From Xanthobacteraceae bacterium (GTDB lineage Bacteria; Pseudomonadota; Alphaproteobacteria; Rhizobiales; Xanthobacteraceae), in the NCBI GenBank assembly GCA_031291445.1, contig JARLJA010000187.1, positions 1 through 64,000 of the forward strand: DNA of 64,000 nt, given 5' to 3'. The notes under the pieces are model-generated. The model ran no database searches. It was not told where the DNA came from and saw only the letters and a program-made list of their open reading frames with translations. Below are positions 11,172-21,118 of the stretch, in pieces (position 1 is the stretch's first letter; every line of letters begins with the position of its first letter). The position numbers were made by a program, and so were the translations under genes.

Positions 11172-12560
11172 ATGTCCGAGCGGTGGACACCCGATAGCTG
11201 GCGCAGCAAGCCGGTGGTGCAAATTCCGGAGTATCCGGATCCCAAGGCCTTGGCCGACGTCGAGGCCCAGCTCGCGACCTTTCCGCCGCTGGTGTTTGCA
11301 GGTGAGGCGCGCAACCTGAAGCGCGCGCTGGCGCGCGTTGCCGCTGGCGAGGCCTTTCTGCTGCAAGGCGGCGATTGCGCCGAGAGCTTCGCCGAGCACG
11401 GCGCCAACAATATTCGCGACTTCTTCCGCGTGCTGCTGCAGATGGCGGTGGTGCTGACCTATGCCGGCGCGCTTCCGGTGGTGAAGGTCGGCCGCATCGC
11501 GGGCCAGTTCGCGAAGCCGCGGTCGTCGCCGACCGAAAAGATCAACGGCGTCGAGTTGCCGAGCTACCGCGGCGACATCGTCAACGACATCGCGTTCACC
11601 CCGGAGGCGCGGGTCCCTGATCCGCAACGGCAACTGATGGCCTACCGGCAGTCGGCGGCGACGCTGAACCTGCTGCGGGCCTTCGCCACCGGTGGCTTCG
11701 CCAACCTCGCCAGCGTGCATCAGTGGATGCTCGGCTTCGTCAAGGACTCGTCCCAGTCGCGCCGCTACAAGGAACTGGCGGATCGGATCACCGATGCGCT
11801 GAACTTCATGCGCGCCTGCGGCCTCGATCTGGAGAGCCACCCGGAGCTGCGTTCGACCGAATTCTACACCAGCCACGAAGCCCTGCTGCTCGGCTACGAG
11901 CAGGCCTTCACCCGCGTCGATTCCACCACCGGGGACTGGTATGCCACCTCGGGCCACATGATCTGGATCGGCGACCGCACGCGGCAGCTCGACCACGGAC
12001 ACATCGAGTATTTCCGCGGCATCAAGAACCCGATCGGCCTGAAATGCGGGCCCTCGCTGAAGCCGGACGAGTTGCTCAAGCTGATCGACGTGCTCAATCC
12101 GGACAACGAGCCCGGCCGCCTGACGCTGATCAACCGGTCCGGGGCCGACAAGATCGATGCCAGCCTGCCGGGGTTGATCCGTGCCGTGCAGCGTGAGGGC
12201 CGCACCGTGGTGTGGTCGTGCGATCCCATGCACGGCAACACCATCACGGCGACCAGCGGCTACAAGACGAGGCCGTTCGATCGCATCCTCGCGGAGGTCA
12301 AGTCGTTCTTCCAGATCCATGCCGCGGAAGGCACCCACGCCGGCGGCGTCCATCTGGAGATGACGGGGCAGGACGTGACCGAATGCATCGGCGGCGCGCG
12401 GGCGCTCACCGATGAGGATCTCAACGACCGTTATCACACGGTGTGCGATCCGAGGCTCAACGCCGAGCAGTCGATCGACATGGCTTTCCTGATCGCCGAG
12501 CTCCTGAAGCAGGTCCGGGCCAACAAGATCCAGCCTCTGCCGGCGGCGGCAGGGCTGTGA
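11172..12560 (+). CDS. Class II 3-deoxy-7-phosphoheptulonate (DAHP) synthase
   Basis: Condenses phosphoenolpyruvate with erythrose 4-phosphate, the first step of the shikimate pathway. It is the plant-like class II form: the N-terminus [19 protein letters not shown] and the motifs [22 protein letters not shown] and [11 protein letters not shown] are characteristic. 462 aa, standard length. The gene starts after a 123-base gap from the divergent hydrolase. It is followed four bases later by dgkA, then nadE, suggesting a short operon of unrelated functions. Confidence 0.95.
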   Translation: MSERWTPDSWRSKPVVQIPEYPDPKALADVEAQLATFPPLVFAGEARNLKRALARVAAGEAFLLQGGDCAESFAEHGANNIRDFFRVLLQMAVVLTYAGALPVVKVGRIAGQFAKPRSSPTEKINGVELPSYRGDIVNDIAFTPEARVPDPQRQLMAYRQSAATLNLLRAFATGGFANLASVHQWMLGFVKDSSQSRRYKELADRITDALNFMRACGLDLESHPELRSTEFYTSHEALLLGYEQAFTRVDSTTGDWYATSGHMIWIGDRTRQLDHGHIEYFRGIKNPIGLKCGPSLKPDELLKLIDVLNPDNEPGRLTLINRSGADKIDASLPGLIRAVQREGRTVVWSCDPMHGNTITATSGYKTRPFDRILAEVKSFFQIHAAEGTHAGGVHLEMTGQDVTECIGGARALTDEDLNDRYHTVCDPRLNAEQSIDMAFLIAELLKQVRANKIQPLPAAAGL

Positions 12561-12564
12561 CCCG

Positions 12565-12915
12565 ATGCGGTTCTGGCGGGCGAGCGTCAACACCTGGAAC
12601 GGATTGACCTTCGCAACCCGTTCCGAGCAGGCGATCCGCGAAGAACTGATCGCCCTGGTGCTGTCGTTGCCGCTGGCATGGCTGATCGGAACCTCGCCGC
12701 TGCGCCGCGTGGAACTGGTCGGCGTCGTGCTGCTGCTGCTCGCGGTGGAATTGCTCAACACCGCGATCGAGAAGCTCGCCGATCGCCTGACCCTCGAGCA
12801 GGACGCCCAGATCGGTCGCGTCAAGGACATGGGATCGGCGGCGGTCGGTGTTGCCCTCCTCATCGCCGGCATGGTCTGGGGAGTCTCTTTGGCCCAGCGC
12901 GTCGGTGTTCTCTGA
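12565..12915 (+). CDS. dgkA: Diacylglycerol kinase DgkA
   Basis: Small inner-membrane kinase that recycles diacylglycerol to phosphatidic acid. 116 aa with three hydrophobic segments. The family signature ELLNTAIEKLADR (about residues 68-80) carries the active-site Glu and Asn, and FATRSEQAIREE lies on the N-terminal amphipathic side. It begins four bases after the DAHP synthase stop, so the two are probably co-transcribed. Confidence 0.93.
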   Translation: MRFWRASVNTWNGLTFATRSEQAIREELIALVLSLPLAWLIGTSPLRRVELVGVVLLLLAVELLNTAIEKLADRLTLEQDAQIGRVKDMGSAAVGVALLIAGMVWGVSLAQRVGVL

Positions 12916-12958
12916 GCGATCGATTGCGAAAGGCCGATCGGTCGGGCAACATGGCGCC

Positions 12959-14710
12959 ATGACCGCACCGAACCGCCTTACCACCACTCTCGCACAGCTC
13001 AACCCGATCGTCGGCGACGTCGCCGGGAACGCCGGCCGGGCCCGGCAGGCGCGCGCGGAGGCTCATGCCGCGGGCGCCGATCTCGTGGTCTTCTCGGAGC
13101 TGTTCATCGCCGGCTATCCGCCGGAAGACCTGGTGCTGAAGCCGGCGTTCCAGGCCTCCTGCCGCGCGGCCGTCGAGGATCTGGCGCGCGAGACCGCCGA
13201 CGGCGGCCCCGCCGTGCTGATCGGAACGCCGTGGGTCGAGGACGGCAAGCTCTACAACGCCTGCGCGCTGCTCGACGGCGGGCGCATCGCGGCGCTGCGG
13301 TTCAAGGCCAATCTGCCGAACTACGGCGTGTTCGACGAGAAGCGGGTGTTCGCGCGCGGGCCAGCGGCCGGGCCCGTGACCGTGCGCGGCGTACGGATCG
13401 GCGTGCCGATCTGTGAAGACACCTGGATGGAGGAATCGCCCGACTACGAAAACGTCGTCGAGTGCCTGGCGGAAACCGGGGCTGAGATCCTGATCGTGCC
13501 CAACGGCTCGCCCTACGCGCGGGGCAAGACCGACATCCGCATGTCGATGGCGGTGGCGCGGGTGGTCGAGAGCGGGCTGCCGCTGGTCTACGTCAACCAG
13601 GTCGGCGGCCAGGACGAACTGGTGTTCGACGGCGCGTCGTTCGTTCTCCATGGCGACCACCAGCTCGCGGCCCAGCTGCCCTCGTTCAAGGAATGCCTGA
13701 CCACCTTGCACTGGACGAGGTCGGCCGACGGCTGGCGCTGCGACGGCAATGTCGAACCGCTCCCGGGCGACGATGAGGGCGACTACGCCGCCTGCGTGCT
13801 GGGGCTGCGCGATTACGTCAACAAGAACGGCTTTCCCGGCGTCCTGCTCGGCATCTCCGGCGGCGTCGATTCCGCGCTTTGCGCCGCGCTCGCCGTCGAC
13901 GCGCTGGGGGCCGGGCGGGTCCGCGGCATCATGCTGCCGTTCCGCTACACCGCCCAGGTTTCGCTGGATGACGCCGCGCTGCTGGCGCGCGCGCTGGGGT
14001 TTGCCTACGACACTCTGCCGATCGCGCTCGCCGTCAACGGTTTCGAGGAGATCCTGTCGAAACCGTTCGCCGGTCTTGCCCGCGATACCACCGAGGAGAA
14101 CCTGCAGGCCCGCACCCGGGGCGTGCTGCTGATGGCGCTGTCCAACAAGTCGGGCGCGATGCTGGTCACCACCGGCAACAAGTCCGAGATGTCGGTCGGG
14201 TATGCCACCCTGTATGGCGACATGAACGGCGGCTTCAATCCGATCAAGGACCTCTACAAGACCCAGGTGTTTCGGCTGTCGCGGCTGCGCAACCGCTGGA
14301 AGCCGGAGGGGGCGCTCGGCCCCGCGGGGGGCGTGATCCCGGACAACATCATCGTGCGGCCGCCGACGGCGGAGTTGCGCGAAAACCAGCTCGATCAGGA
14401 TTCGCTGCCGCCCTACGAGGTGCTCGACGGCATTCTCGAACGCCTGGTGGAGCGCGAAGAGCCGCTGGCGGCGATCGTCGCCGCAGGGTTCGATCGCGAC
14501 ACCGTGGCGCGGATCGATCGGCTGCTCAATATCGCCGAATACAAGCGACGGCAGGCCGCCCCCGGGGTCAAGGTCACGCGCAAGAACTTCGGCCGCGATC
14601 GCCGCTACCCGATCACCAACAAGTTCCGTGATCGCGGCGATCCGCTGCCGCAGCCCGACGAGTCGCTGGTGACGCGGTCGAGCGCGGGGTCGGTGACCTA
14701 CGACGAATAG
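12959..14710 (+). CDS. nadE: Glutamine-dependent NAD+ synthetase
   Basis: Last step of NAD synthesis, amidating deaminated NAD with ammonia from glutamine. The N-terminal nitrilase-type glutaminase has the Glu-Lys-Cys triad in FSELFIAGYPP, FKANLPNYGVF and VPICEDTW. The C-terminal ATP pyrophosphatase domain has LGISGGVDSALC. 583 aa, full length. ATG 12959 (MTAPNRLTTTLAQLNPIVGD) is the usual start; the frame opens upstream into dgkA. It lies 43 bases after dgkA. Confidence 0.95.
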   Translation: MTAPNRLTTTLAQLNPIVGDVAGNAGRARQARAEAHAAGADLVVFSELFIAGYPPEDLVLKPAFQASCRAAVEDLARETADGGPAVLIGTPWVEDGKLYNACALLDGGRIAALRFKANLPNYGVFDEKRVFARGPAAGPVTVRGVRIGVPICEDTWMEESPDYENVVECLAETGAEILIVPNGSPYARGKTDIRMSMAVARVVESGLPLVYVNQVGGQDELVFDGASFVLHGDHQLAAQLPSFKECLTTLHWTRSADGWRCDGNVEPLPGDDEGDYAACVLGLRDYVNKNGFPGVLLGISGGVDSALCAALAVDALGAGRVRGIMLPFRYTAQVSLDDAALLARALGFAYDTLPIALAVNGFEEILSKPFAGLARDTTEENLQARTRGVLLMALSNKSGAMLVTTGNKSEMSVGYATLYGDMNGGFNPIKDLYKTQVFRLSRLRNRWKPEGALGPAGGVIPDNIIVRPPTAELRENQLDQDSLPPYEVLDGILERLVEREEPLAAIVAAGFDRDTVARIDRLLNIAEYKRRQAAPGVKVTRKNFGRDRRYPITNKFRDRGDPLPQPDESLVTRSSAGSVTYDE

Positions 14711-14716
14711 CGATCG

Positions 14717-15922
14717 TCAGTGCTGCTGCGGTGGGGGCGGCTGCTGAATGAAGGTGGGACCAACCGACCGGATCGGCTTGTTGCCCGTGGGATCGGCGGT
14801 CTGGGCGGCCTGCGCCGCTGCCGGCGGCTGTGGCGCGGGCGCCGGGGCCTGCACGGCCGCGCCCTTCTTCTGGGAGGCAACCGGTGGCTTCGTCGCCGCG
14901 ATCGGCTGCGCCATCTTCTTGGCCCGGTCCTCGGTGACGATGATGTCGCCTTGCTGCTCCACCGCGGCCTTGTCGTCGATGTTCTTGAGCGCGTCGGCCC
15001 AGCTCTGCCCGGCCGCCTTGCAGCTGCAGGACGGGTTGAATTCCTGGCGGTAGTGGAAGGCGTTCGGCGACGAGGAATAGGGCTGGCCGCTGAGCGACAC
15101 CGCCTGGTTCATGTCCTCGCCGGGATTGCGGTAGGTGAACAGCGTCACGTCGGCGGCGGGACACAGGCTCTTGCAGGTCCGCTCATCGTCGGCGAAGCGG
15201 CCCGGCACGGTCGCAAACGAGACCGGAAAATAGAACCCGTCGCAGCTGCGCGCACAGACCGTGCGGTAGGTGCCTGACTGCGCGCCCGAATCAGGCGGCG
15301 GGATCCCGGCCCCGGGACCGTTGCCGCCGAACATGCTGTCGAGAAAGCCGCCTTGCTGGGCGGCGCGGGCGGCGGCGACGTATTGCTGGCCGCAATTGTT
15401 CTGCGCCAGGGACACCAGCACCGATCGGCGCTGGTTGTCGCGGTCGGCGTTGCCGCCGCCGCGCAGCTGCTGCAGGCCGGTCGTCATCTGGTCGAGGTTG
15501 GCGCGCATCTGCTGGATCTGGGTATTGACCGGGCCGCACTGCGCGGACTGCCCGCTGAACAGCGAAAAGAACCCGGTGCTGTCGCAGCCCATGCGCTTGG
15601 CCTGGGTGGTGAGGCGGTCGAGTTCGGCCTGCTGCCTGGCCTGGGCCTCCTCGTAGCGCCGGACCTGGTCGGCCTTGGCCGGGTCAAGGCCGCCCCGATC
15701 GATCATGGCGAGCTGGCCCTCGAGCCTTTGGCACACGGGATTCCCGGCCGGCGGCGCGCCCGCCGGAGGCTCCGGGGCCAGGATCTGGCCCATGGCAACC
15801 GTCGCCGTGAGGGTCGCCGCGGCCAGCGCCACGCTCCACTTCAGAGGCCAGTTTGGAAAGGAAAGGTTCGGCAAATCAGCACGTTCCGGCGCGTTGGCCG
15901 ATACGGCCAGGGACCGCTTCAC
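14717..15922 (-). CDS. DUF2865-domain envelope protein
   Basis: About 401 aa from GTG 15922 (VKRSLAVSANAPER). An in-frame ATG at 16030 would overlap the next gene by 37 bases and is less likely. There is one hydrophobic segment (WSVALAAATLTATVAMGQ) near the N-terminus, then a Gln-rich coiled region (EEAQARQQAELDRL) and a Cys-containing DUF2865-type core (TVCARSCDGFYFPVSFATVPGRF). A low-complexity Pro/Ala/Gln tail ends the protein. It is probably anchored in or exported through the inner membrane; the function is not known. The stop is six bases from the convergent nadE stop. Confidence 0.85.
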   Translation of the reverse strand: MKRSLAVSANAPERADLPNLSFPNWPLKWSVALAAATLTATVAMGQILAPEPPAGAPPAGNPVCQRLEGQLAMIDRGGLDPAKADQVRRYEEAQARQQAELDRLTTQAKRMGCDSTGFFSLFSGQSAQCGPVNTQIQQMRANLDQMTTGLQQLRGGGNADRDNQRRSVLVSLAQNNCGQQYVAAARAAQQGGFLDSMFGGNGPGAGIPPPDSGAQSGTYRTVCARSCDGFYFPVSFATVPGRFADDERTCKSLCPAADVTLFTYRNPGEDMNQAVSLSGQPYSSSPNAFHYRQEFNPSCSCKAAGQSWADALKNIDDKAAVEQQGDIIVTEDRAKKMAQPIAATKPPVASQKKGAAVQAPAPAPQPPAAAQAAQTADPTGNKPIRSVGPTFIQQPPPPQQH

Positions 15923-15993
15923 ATACTCGTTTCTCGGGGCGGCGTCACGTCGATTCCGGGGCGCCGGGATGGCATTGCCCACAGCGGCCGGAC

Positions 15994-16299
15994 CTACCGC
16001 TGGCAGGTAATTGCGACGTATTCGCCGCACCCCTGACGACCGCAGTGGTCACTGGTCGAGACCGGAACCGCGCCCGTGATGTCGGCCGGATCGACCCGGC
16101 GGTAGTCGGTGGCGCGCGCGAAGTCCCTGGTCCGGCAATAGGTCTGTGCTGCGTAGGAGCCGCATTTTTCGCCGTCGGCAAGGCACTTGTCGACGCCATA
16201 GCCGTCGGGCTGGTTGGCGATGATGAAGATGTGGCTGTCCGCCCGAGCCAGCGTCGCCGAACACAGGGTGAGGGCGCAAACGAGCAGCAGGGAGCGCAT
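15994..16299 (-). CDS. Small secreted six-cysteine protein
   Basis: 101 aa. MRSLLLVCALTLCSATLARADS is a clear Sec signal with a cut near ARA-DS at about residue 21. The mature part is about 80 residues with six cysteines, an even number that would allow three disulfides in the periplasm. ATG 16299 is chosen for the signal peptide; the frame is open upstream to 16539 without coding character. It lies just upstream of the DUF2865 gene on the same strand, so the two may be co-transcribed. I do not recognise a family. Confidence 0.75.
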   Translation of the reverse strand: MRSLLLVCALTLCSATLARADSHIFIIANQPDGYGVDKCLADGEKCGSYAAQTYCRTRDFARATDYRRVDPADITGAVPVSTSDHCGRQGCGEYVAITCQR

Positions 16300-16652
16300 G
16301 AGGGACCGGACCGGAGATCTGAGGTTGGCAACGAAGCTTACGCGGAGCGCCTTAAGAATGGTTAACCAAGGCGAAACCGTGGCCGCCGGGTCCGGCGCCG
16401 GCAGTCCGACCGGGACTGTGCCTTCCGGGCGACTCCACGGGCCGAACCGCCGGGCAACGGTCGGGTCGGACTCTTGACGCGAACCGCCCTGCTGCCGCAT
16501 GGTGCCGGCCATGAACGGTCTTTTCTCCATTTCCGGCATTTGCCGCGAGATTATGAGCTAGCGATTCGCTGGCTGAGGCCGTCTTTTCTCACATGAGATC
16601 GAGAGACGCCCGGCCAGCCGGAGCGATGGCGGCTGCACACTGGGTGAAATCC
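16300..16652. other. Divergent intergenic region before cysS
   Basis: 353 bases between the secreted-protein gene (-) and cysS (+). It holds the promoters for both. A direct repeat of GTCTTTTCTC occurs at 16518-16527 and 16581-16590. No gene or strong hairpin is evident. Confidence 0.4.
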
Positions 16653-18053
16653 ATGGAGCTGAAGCTCTACGATACGCTGACCAAGGAGAAGCGCGCGTTC
16701 CAGCCGCTCGATCCGGCCAACGTGCGGATGTATGTCTGCGGACCGACGGTCTATGATTTCGCCCATATCGGCAATGCCAGGCCGGTGATCGTGTTCGACG
16801 TCCTGTTCCGGCTGCTGCGCCATCGCTACGGCGCCGATCACGTCACGTATGTCCGCAACATCACCGACGTCGACGACAAGATCAACGACCGCGCGGCGCG
16901 GGACTTTCCCGGCCTGCCGCTGAACGAGTCCATCCGCAAGGTCACGGCGCAGACCGAGCGCCAGTTTCATGACGACGTCGACGCGCTGGGCTGCCTGCGG
17001 CCGACCGTCGAGCCGCGGGCGACCGAGCACATCGCCGAAATGCGGGCGATCATCGAGAAGCTGATCGCCAACGGCAACGCCTACGTCGCCAACGACCATG
17101 TGCTGTTTGCGGTCGACACCATGCCGGCCTACGGCCGGCTGGCGAAACGCTCGCTCGACGAGATGATGGCCGGCGCCCGCGTCGACGTCGCGGCCTACAA
17201 GCGCAGCGAGATGGATTTCGTGCTGTGGAAGCCGTCGAAGCCGGGCGAGCCGTCGTGGCCGTCGCCGGGCGGCATCGCGGTTGAAGGGCGTCCGGGTTGG
17301 CACATCGAATGCTCGGCGATGGCCTGGAAGCATCTTGGCGAGCGGTTCGACATTCATGGCGGCGGTATCGACCTCGTGTTCCCGCACCACGAGAACGAGA
17401 TCGCCCAGACCTGCTGCGCCTTTCACGAAGACCGCATGGCCAATGTCTGGATGCACAACGGCTTCCTACAGGTGGAGGGCGAGAAGATGTCGAAGTCGCT
17501 CGGCAACTTCATCACCATCCGGCAGTTGCTGGCCGACTGGCCGGGCGAGGTGCTGCGCCTCAACATGCTGAAGACGCACTATCGCTCGCCGATCGACTGG
17601 ACACTGAAGGGGCTGGAAGAGAGTTCGAAGATCATCGACGGCTGGTATGATGTCGTCGGCGAAGCGGCCGCGGCCGGCCCGGTCGATGCCGGCTTCCTCG
17701 AGGCGCTGTGCGACGACCTCAACATCCCTGCGGCGATCGGGCGCCTGCATCAGGTGGCCCGTCTTTCGACCGCGGACGCGGCGGCGGATGCGCGCGCGGC
17801 CTTGAAGGTTTCCGCCGGGCTGCTCGGTCTGCTGACCTCCAGCGCCTCGGCGCGCAAGGCCGACCGGCTGTCGCAGGCGCGGATCGACGAGGGGGCGGTC
17901 GAACAACTGATCGATGCCCGCGCGGCGGCACGCGCGCGCAAGGATTTCAAGGAGTCCGATCGCATCCGCGACGAACTCGCGGCCATGGGCGTGGTTCTCA
18001 AGGACGGCAAGGGGCCGGACGGCCAGCCGCTGACGACATGGGAGATTGCATGA
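16653..18053 (+). CDS. cysS: Cysteinyl-tRNA synthetase
   Basis: Class I aminoacyl-tRNA synthetase charging tRNA-Cys. It shows the HIGH-type motif FAHIGNARP, the zinc-site cysteine in YVCGPTVYD, the WHIECSAM segment and the KMSKS motif ([11 protein letters not shown]). 466 aa from ATG 16653 (MELKLYDT), the usual family start; an upstream ATG at 16626 is possible. The stop overlaps the start of a 38-codon gene, and two more genes follow closely on the same strand. Confidence 0.95.
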   Translation: MELKLYDTLTKEKRAFQPLDPANVRMYVCGPTVYDFAHIGNARPVIVFDVLFRLLRHRYGADHVTYVRNITDVDDKINDRAARDFPGLPLNESIRKVTAQTERQFHDDVDALGCLRPTVEPRATEHIAEMRAIIEKLIANGNAYVANDHVLFAVDTMPAYGRLAKRSLDEMMAGARVDVAAYKRSEMDFVLWKPSKPGEPSWPSPGGIAVEGRPGWHIECSAMAWKHLGERFDIHGGGIDLVFPHHENEIAQTCCAFHEDRMANVWMHNGFLQVEGEKMSKSLGNFITIRQLLADWPGEVLRLNMLKTHYRSPIDWTLKGLEESSKIIDGWYDVVGEAAAAGPVDAGFLEALCDDLNIPAAIGRLHQVARLSTADAAADARAALKVSAGLLGLLTSSASARKADRLSQARIDEGAVEQLIDARAAARARKDFKESDRIRDELAAMGVVLKDGKGPDGQPLTTWEIA

Positions 18054-18166
18054 TGAGCCGGCCCGACACTCCGTTTCCGAAGCGCTGGCTGTACTACATC
18101 GTCCTGAAGTTCGTGGTGATCGCGGCCGCGGTCGTGATCGCGCTCAAGCTGTTCGGGGTGTGGTGA
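18050..18166 (+). CDS. 38-aa single-pass membrane protein
   Basis: Short gene starting with ATGATG that overlaps the cysS stop as ATGA and ends two bases before the next start. The product is a basic N-terminus (PKRW) followed by about 20 hydrophobic residues ([20 protein letters not shown]) and GVW, so a single inner-membrane helix. Tight packing on both sides supports a real gene. The function is unknown; conservation in relatives would settle it. Confidence 0.6.
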   Translation: MMSRPDTPFPKRWLYYIVLKFVVIAAAVVIALKLFGVW

Positions 18167-18168
18167 CC

Positions 18169-18681
18169 ATGGCGGAGGCTCGTCCAACCGTCGGGCTGCG
18201 GCCGTTCCTGCCGGCCGACGCCGTCGTGCTCGCCGCGATCTTCGTCGAGAGCATCGAGGGATTGACCGGCGAGGATTATTCCGAAGCGCAGCAGCAGGCC
18301 TGGGCGGCGACAGCCGACGACGAGCAGCGCTTTGCCGACATGCTCGGCCGGCAGCTGACCCTGGTCGCGACCCTGCAGTCGGCGCCGGTCGGGTTCGCCG
18401 CGCTGAAGGGCGCCGACCACCTCGACATGCTCTACGTCCATCCCAGCGCCGTCGGGCAGGGGGTGGCGACGGCGCTGTGCGACGCCCTGGAAAGGCTCGC
18501 CGGCGCGCGGGGGGCGGCCCGCCTGACGGTCGACGCCAGCGACACCGCCCACGACTTCTTCCGCAAGCGCGGCTATCTCGATCAGCAGCGCAGCACCGTC
18601 TCGATGGGAGACGAATGGCTCGCCAGGACGCGCATGCACAAGACGCTTGCCAGTCCCGCACCGAAAGGCCCGCTCCAATGA
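18169..18681 (+). CDS. GNAT-family N-acetyltransferase
   Basis: 170 aa. The central segment LDMLYVHPSAVGQGVATALCDAL is the acetyl-CoA-binding motif A (V..GxGxA), and the later HDFFRKRGYLDQQ matches the family C-terminal strand. It resembles YafP-type acetyltransferases; the acceptor is unknown. ATG 18169 follows the small membrane gene after two bases. The TGA overlaps the ATG of cimA, so translation is coupled through this operon. Confidence 0.85.
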   Translation: MAEARPTVGLRPFLPADAVVLAAIFVESIEGLTGEDYSEAQQQAWAATADDEQRFADMLGRQLTLVATLQSAPVGFAALKGADHLDMLYVHPSAVGQGVATALCDALERLAGARGAARLTVDASDTAHDFFRKRGYLDQQRSTVSMGDEWLARTRMHKTLASPAPKGPLQ

Positions 18682-20288
18682 CGGACGCCAAGCCGCGCGA
18701 ACGGCTCTATCTGTTCGACACCACATTGCGCGACGGCGCGCAGACCAACGGCGTCGACTTCACGGTGCACGACAAGCGGTTGATCGCCGCGATGCTGGAC
18801 GATCTCGGGCTCGATTATGTCGAGGGCGGCTACCCCGGCGCCAACCCGACCGACAGCGATTTCTTCGCGGTCAAGCCGCAGCTCGCGCACGCCACCTTCA
18901 CCGCCTTCGGCATGACGCGGCGTCCGGGGCGTTCGGCGGCAAACGACCCGGGGCTCGCGACGCTGCTCGCGGCCAAGGCCGATGCGATCTGCTTCGTGGC
19001 GAAGGCATCGGACTACCAGGTCAGGGTCGCTCTCGAGACCACCAACGAGGAGAACTTGGCGTCGATCCGCGACAGCGTCGCCGCGGCCAAGGCGAACGGC
19101 CGCGAGGTTCTGGTCGACTGCGAGCATTTCTTCGACGGCTACAAGTCGAACCCGGACTATGCGATCGCCTGCGCGCGCGCCGCCCATCAGGCCGGCGCCC
19201 GCTGGGTCGTGCTGTGCGACACCAACGGCGGGACCATGCCTCACGAGGTCGAGGACATCGTGCGGGATGTGGTCCGCCACATCCCCGGCAGCCATCTCGG
19301 CATCCACGCCCACAACGACACCGAGCAGGCGGTCGCCAATTCGCTGGCGGCCGTCCGCGCCGGCGTGCGGCAGATCCAGGGCACGCTCAACGGCCTCGGC
19401 GAGCGCTGCGGCAACGCCAATCTGTGCTCGATCATCCCGACGCTGAAGCTGAAGCGGGAATTCGCCGACGCCTTCGACATCAACATCTCGCGCGACAAGC
19501 TGGCGTCGCTGGTGCACGTCTCGCGCGCGCTGGACAACATGCTGAACCGGCCGTCGGATCGCCACGCCCCCTATGTGGGCGAGAGCGCGTTCGTGACCAA
19601 GGCCGGCATTCACGCCTCCGCGATCCTCAAGGAACCCGAGACCTACGAGCACGTCCCGCCGGAAGCGGTCGGCAACCACCGCAAGGTGCTGGTCTCCGAC
19701 CAGGCCGGGCGCTCCAACGTGCTCGCCGAGCTCGAACGCCTGCAGGTACCGTTCGACCGCAACGACCCCAAGCTCAACCGGCTGCTCGACGAGATGAAGG
19801 AGCGCGAGGCCGCCGGCTACTCCTACGAGACCGCCGATGCCTCGTTCGATCTGCTGGCGCGGCGGACGCTGGGCCGCGTTCCGGATTATTTCCGCGTCGA
19901 ACAGTTCGACGTCAATGTCGAGCAGCGCTACAACGCGCTCGGCAAGCGCGTCACCGTGGCGCTCGCCGTGGTGAAGGTCAACGTCGCCGGCGAGATGCTG
20001 ATTTCGGCGGCGGAAGGCAACGGTCCGGTCAATGCGCTGGACGTGGCGCTGCGCAAGGATCTCGGCAAGTACCAGAAATTCATCGCCGGCCTCAAGCTGG
20101 TCGACTACCGTGTGCGTATCCTCAATGGCGGTACCGAGGCGGTGACGCGGGTATTGATCGAGAGCGAGGACGAGACCGGACAGCGCTGGACCACGGTCGG
20201 CGTCTCGCCCAACATCATCGACGCTTCGTTCGAAGCGCTGATGGACTCGCTGGTCTACAAGCTGGTGAAATCCGGCGCGCCGGCCTGA
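18678..20288 (+). CDS. cimA: Citramalate synthase
   Basis: Condenses pyruvate with acetyl-CoA to citramalate, opening the threonine-independent route to isoleucine. The N-terminal TIM barrel has LFDTTLRDGAQTNGVDF (catalytic Arg and metal Asp) and the HAHND metal site. The C-terminal LeuA-dimer domain carries feedback control in this family. 536 aa, the length of the CimA group and not of LeuA (about 510-520). Overlaps the GNAT stop by four bases. Confidence 0.92.
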   Translation: MTDAKPRERLYLFDTTLRDGAQTNGVDFTVHDKRLIAAMLDDLGLDYVEGGYPGANPTDSDFFAVKPQLAHATFTAFGMTRRPGRSAANDPGLATLLAAKADAICFVAKASDYQVRVALETTNEENLASIRDSVAAAKANGREVLVDCEHFFDGYKSNPDYAIACARAAHQAGARWVVLCDTNGGTMPHEVEDIVRDVVRHIPGSHLGIHAHNDTEQAVANSLAAVRAGVRQIQGTLNGLGERCGNANLCSIIPTLKLKREFADAFDINISRDKLASLVHVSRALDNMLNRPSDRHAPYVGESAFVTKAGIHASAILKEPETYEHVPPEAVGNHRKVLVSDQAGRSNVLAELERLQVPFDRNDPKLNRLLDEMKEREAAGYSYETADASFDLLARRTLGRVPDYFRVEQFDVNVEQRYNALGKRVTVALAVVKVNVAGEMLISAAEGNGPVNALDVALRKDLGKYQKFIAGLKLVDYRVRILNGGTEAVTRVLIESEDETGQRWTTVGVSPNIIDASFEALMDSLVYKLVKSGAPA

Positions 20289-20313
20289 GCGGGCGCGTTC
20301 GCCCGCCGTGGCG

Positions 20314-20925
20314 TCACATCTTGGCGGCGACGATCTGTTCGTCCGCGACGCCCGGCGCGGCCGCCGCCGCAGCCTGCAGTTTCGGCAGGATGTCGTCGAC
20401 CGTGTCGGCGGTGAGAAGATGAACGCTGAGACCCGGCCGGATGAACTCTGTCGCCCGCATGTGGTCGATCAGCCCGAGCAGGGGAGCCCAGAAGTCGTCG
20501 ATGTTCGCCATCAGGATCGGCTTGCTGTGACGACCGAGCTGCGCCCAGGTCAGCTGTTCGACCAGTTCCTCGAGGGTGCCGATGCCGCCGGGGAATGCGA
20601 CGAACGCGTCGGAGCGCTCGAACATCAGCTGCTTGCGCTCATGCATGTTGCGGGTGACGATCATGTCTTGCACCCGCGTCATCTTGTGTTCCCGCCGGGT
20701 CAGGAATTCCGGGATGATTCCGGTGACGTGGCCGCCATGGTCCAGAACCGCGGTGGCGACCGCCCCCATCAGTCCGACCGCGCCGCCGCCGTAGACCAGG
20801 CCTATACCCGCCTCGGCGAGCAGCCTGCCGAACTGGACCGCCGCCTCGGTGAATTTGGGGTTGGTGCCGGCGCCGGAGCCGCAATAGACACAGACCGTGC
20901 GAATCTGCGGAGAAATCCCATTCAT
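20314..20925 (-). CDS. LOG-family nucleoside 5'-monophosphate phosphoribohydrolase
   Basis: 203 aa. It has VCVYCGSGAGTNP at the N-terminus, the GGGAVGLMGAVA loop and the catalytic PGGIGTLEELVE motif (PGGxGTxxE). These proteins split the base from nucleotide monophosphates; in plants and some bacteria they release cytokinins. Many bacterial members are annotated as lysine decarboxylase by mistake. ATG 20925 gives the usual family start. Divergent from the ABC exporter gene. Confidence 0.9.
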   Translation of the reverse strand: MNGISPQIRTVCVYCGSGAGTNPKFTEAAVQFGRLLAEAGIGLVYGGGAVGLMGAVATAVLDHGGHVTGIIPEFLTRREHKMTRVQDMIVTRNMHERKQLMFERSDAFVAFPGGIGTLEELVEQLTWAQLGRHSKPILMANIDDFWAPLLGLIDHMRATEFIRPGLSVHLLTADTVDDILPKLQAAAAAAPGVADEQIVAAKM

Positions 20926-21118
20926 GGGGGCGATTTGGCACCCATCCACGACATCGTCAAGACAGGGCCCGAGGGCTTCGTTCGGCCAGACCGGGGCCGC
21001 GGTGCGGTAAATACTCCCGGGAAAGGTGCGCTCGGCAGATAAAATTACTATATCAGGGCCCGATGACACCCGATTCAGACAGTGCGGCGGCCGCCTCGGG
21101 CCGCCCCGAGGCAACGGT

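Noticed and set aside
11067-12968. A 633-codon minus-strand frame opposite the DAHP synthase gene
   Set aside because: The plus-strand gene is clearly a class II DAHP synthase with all motifs; the opposite frame has no recognisable domain.
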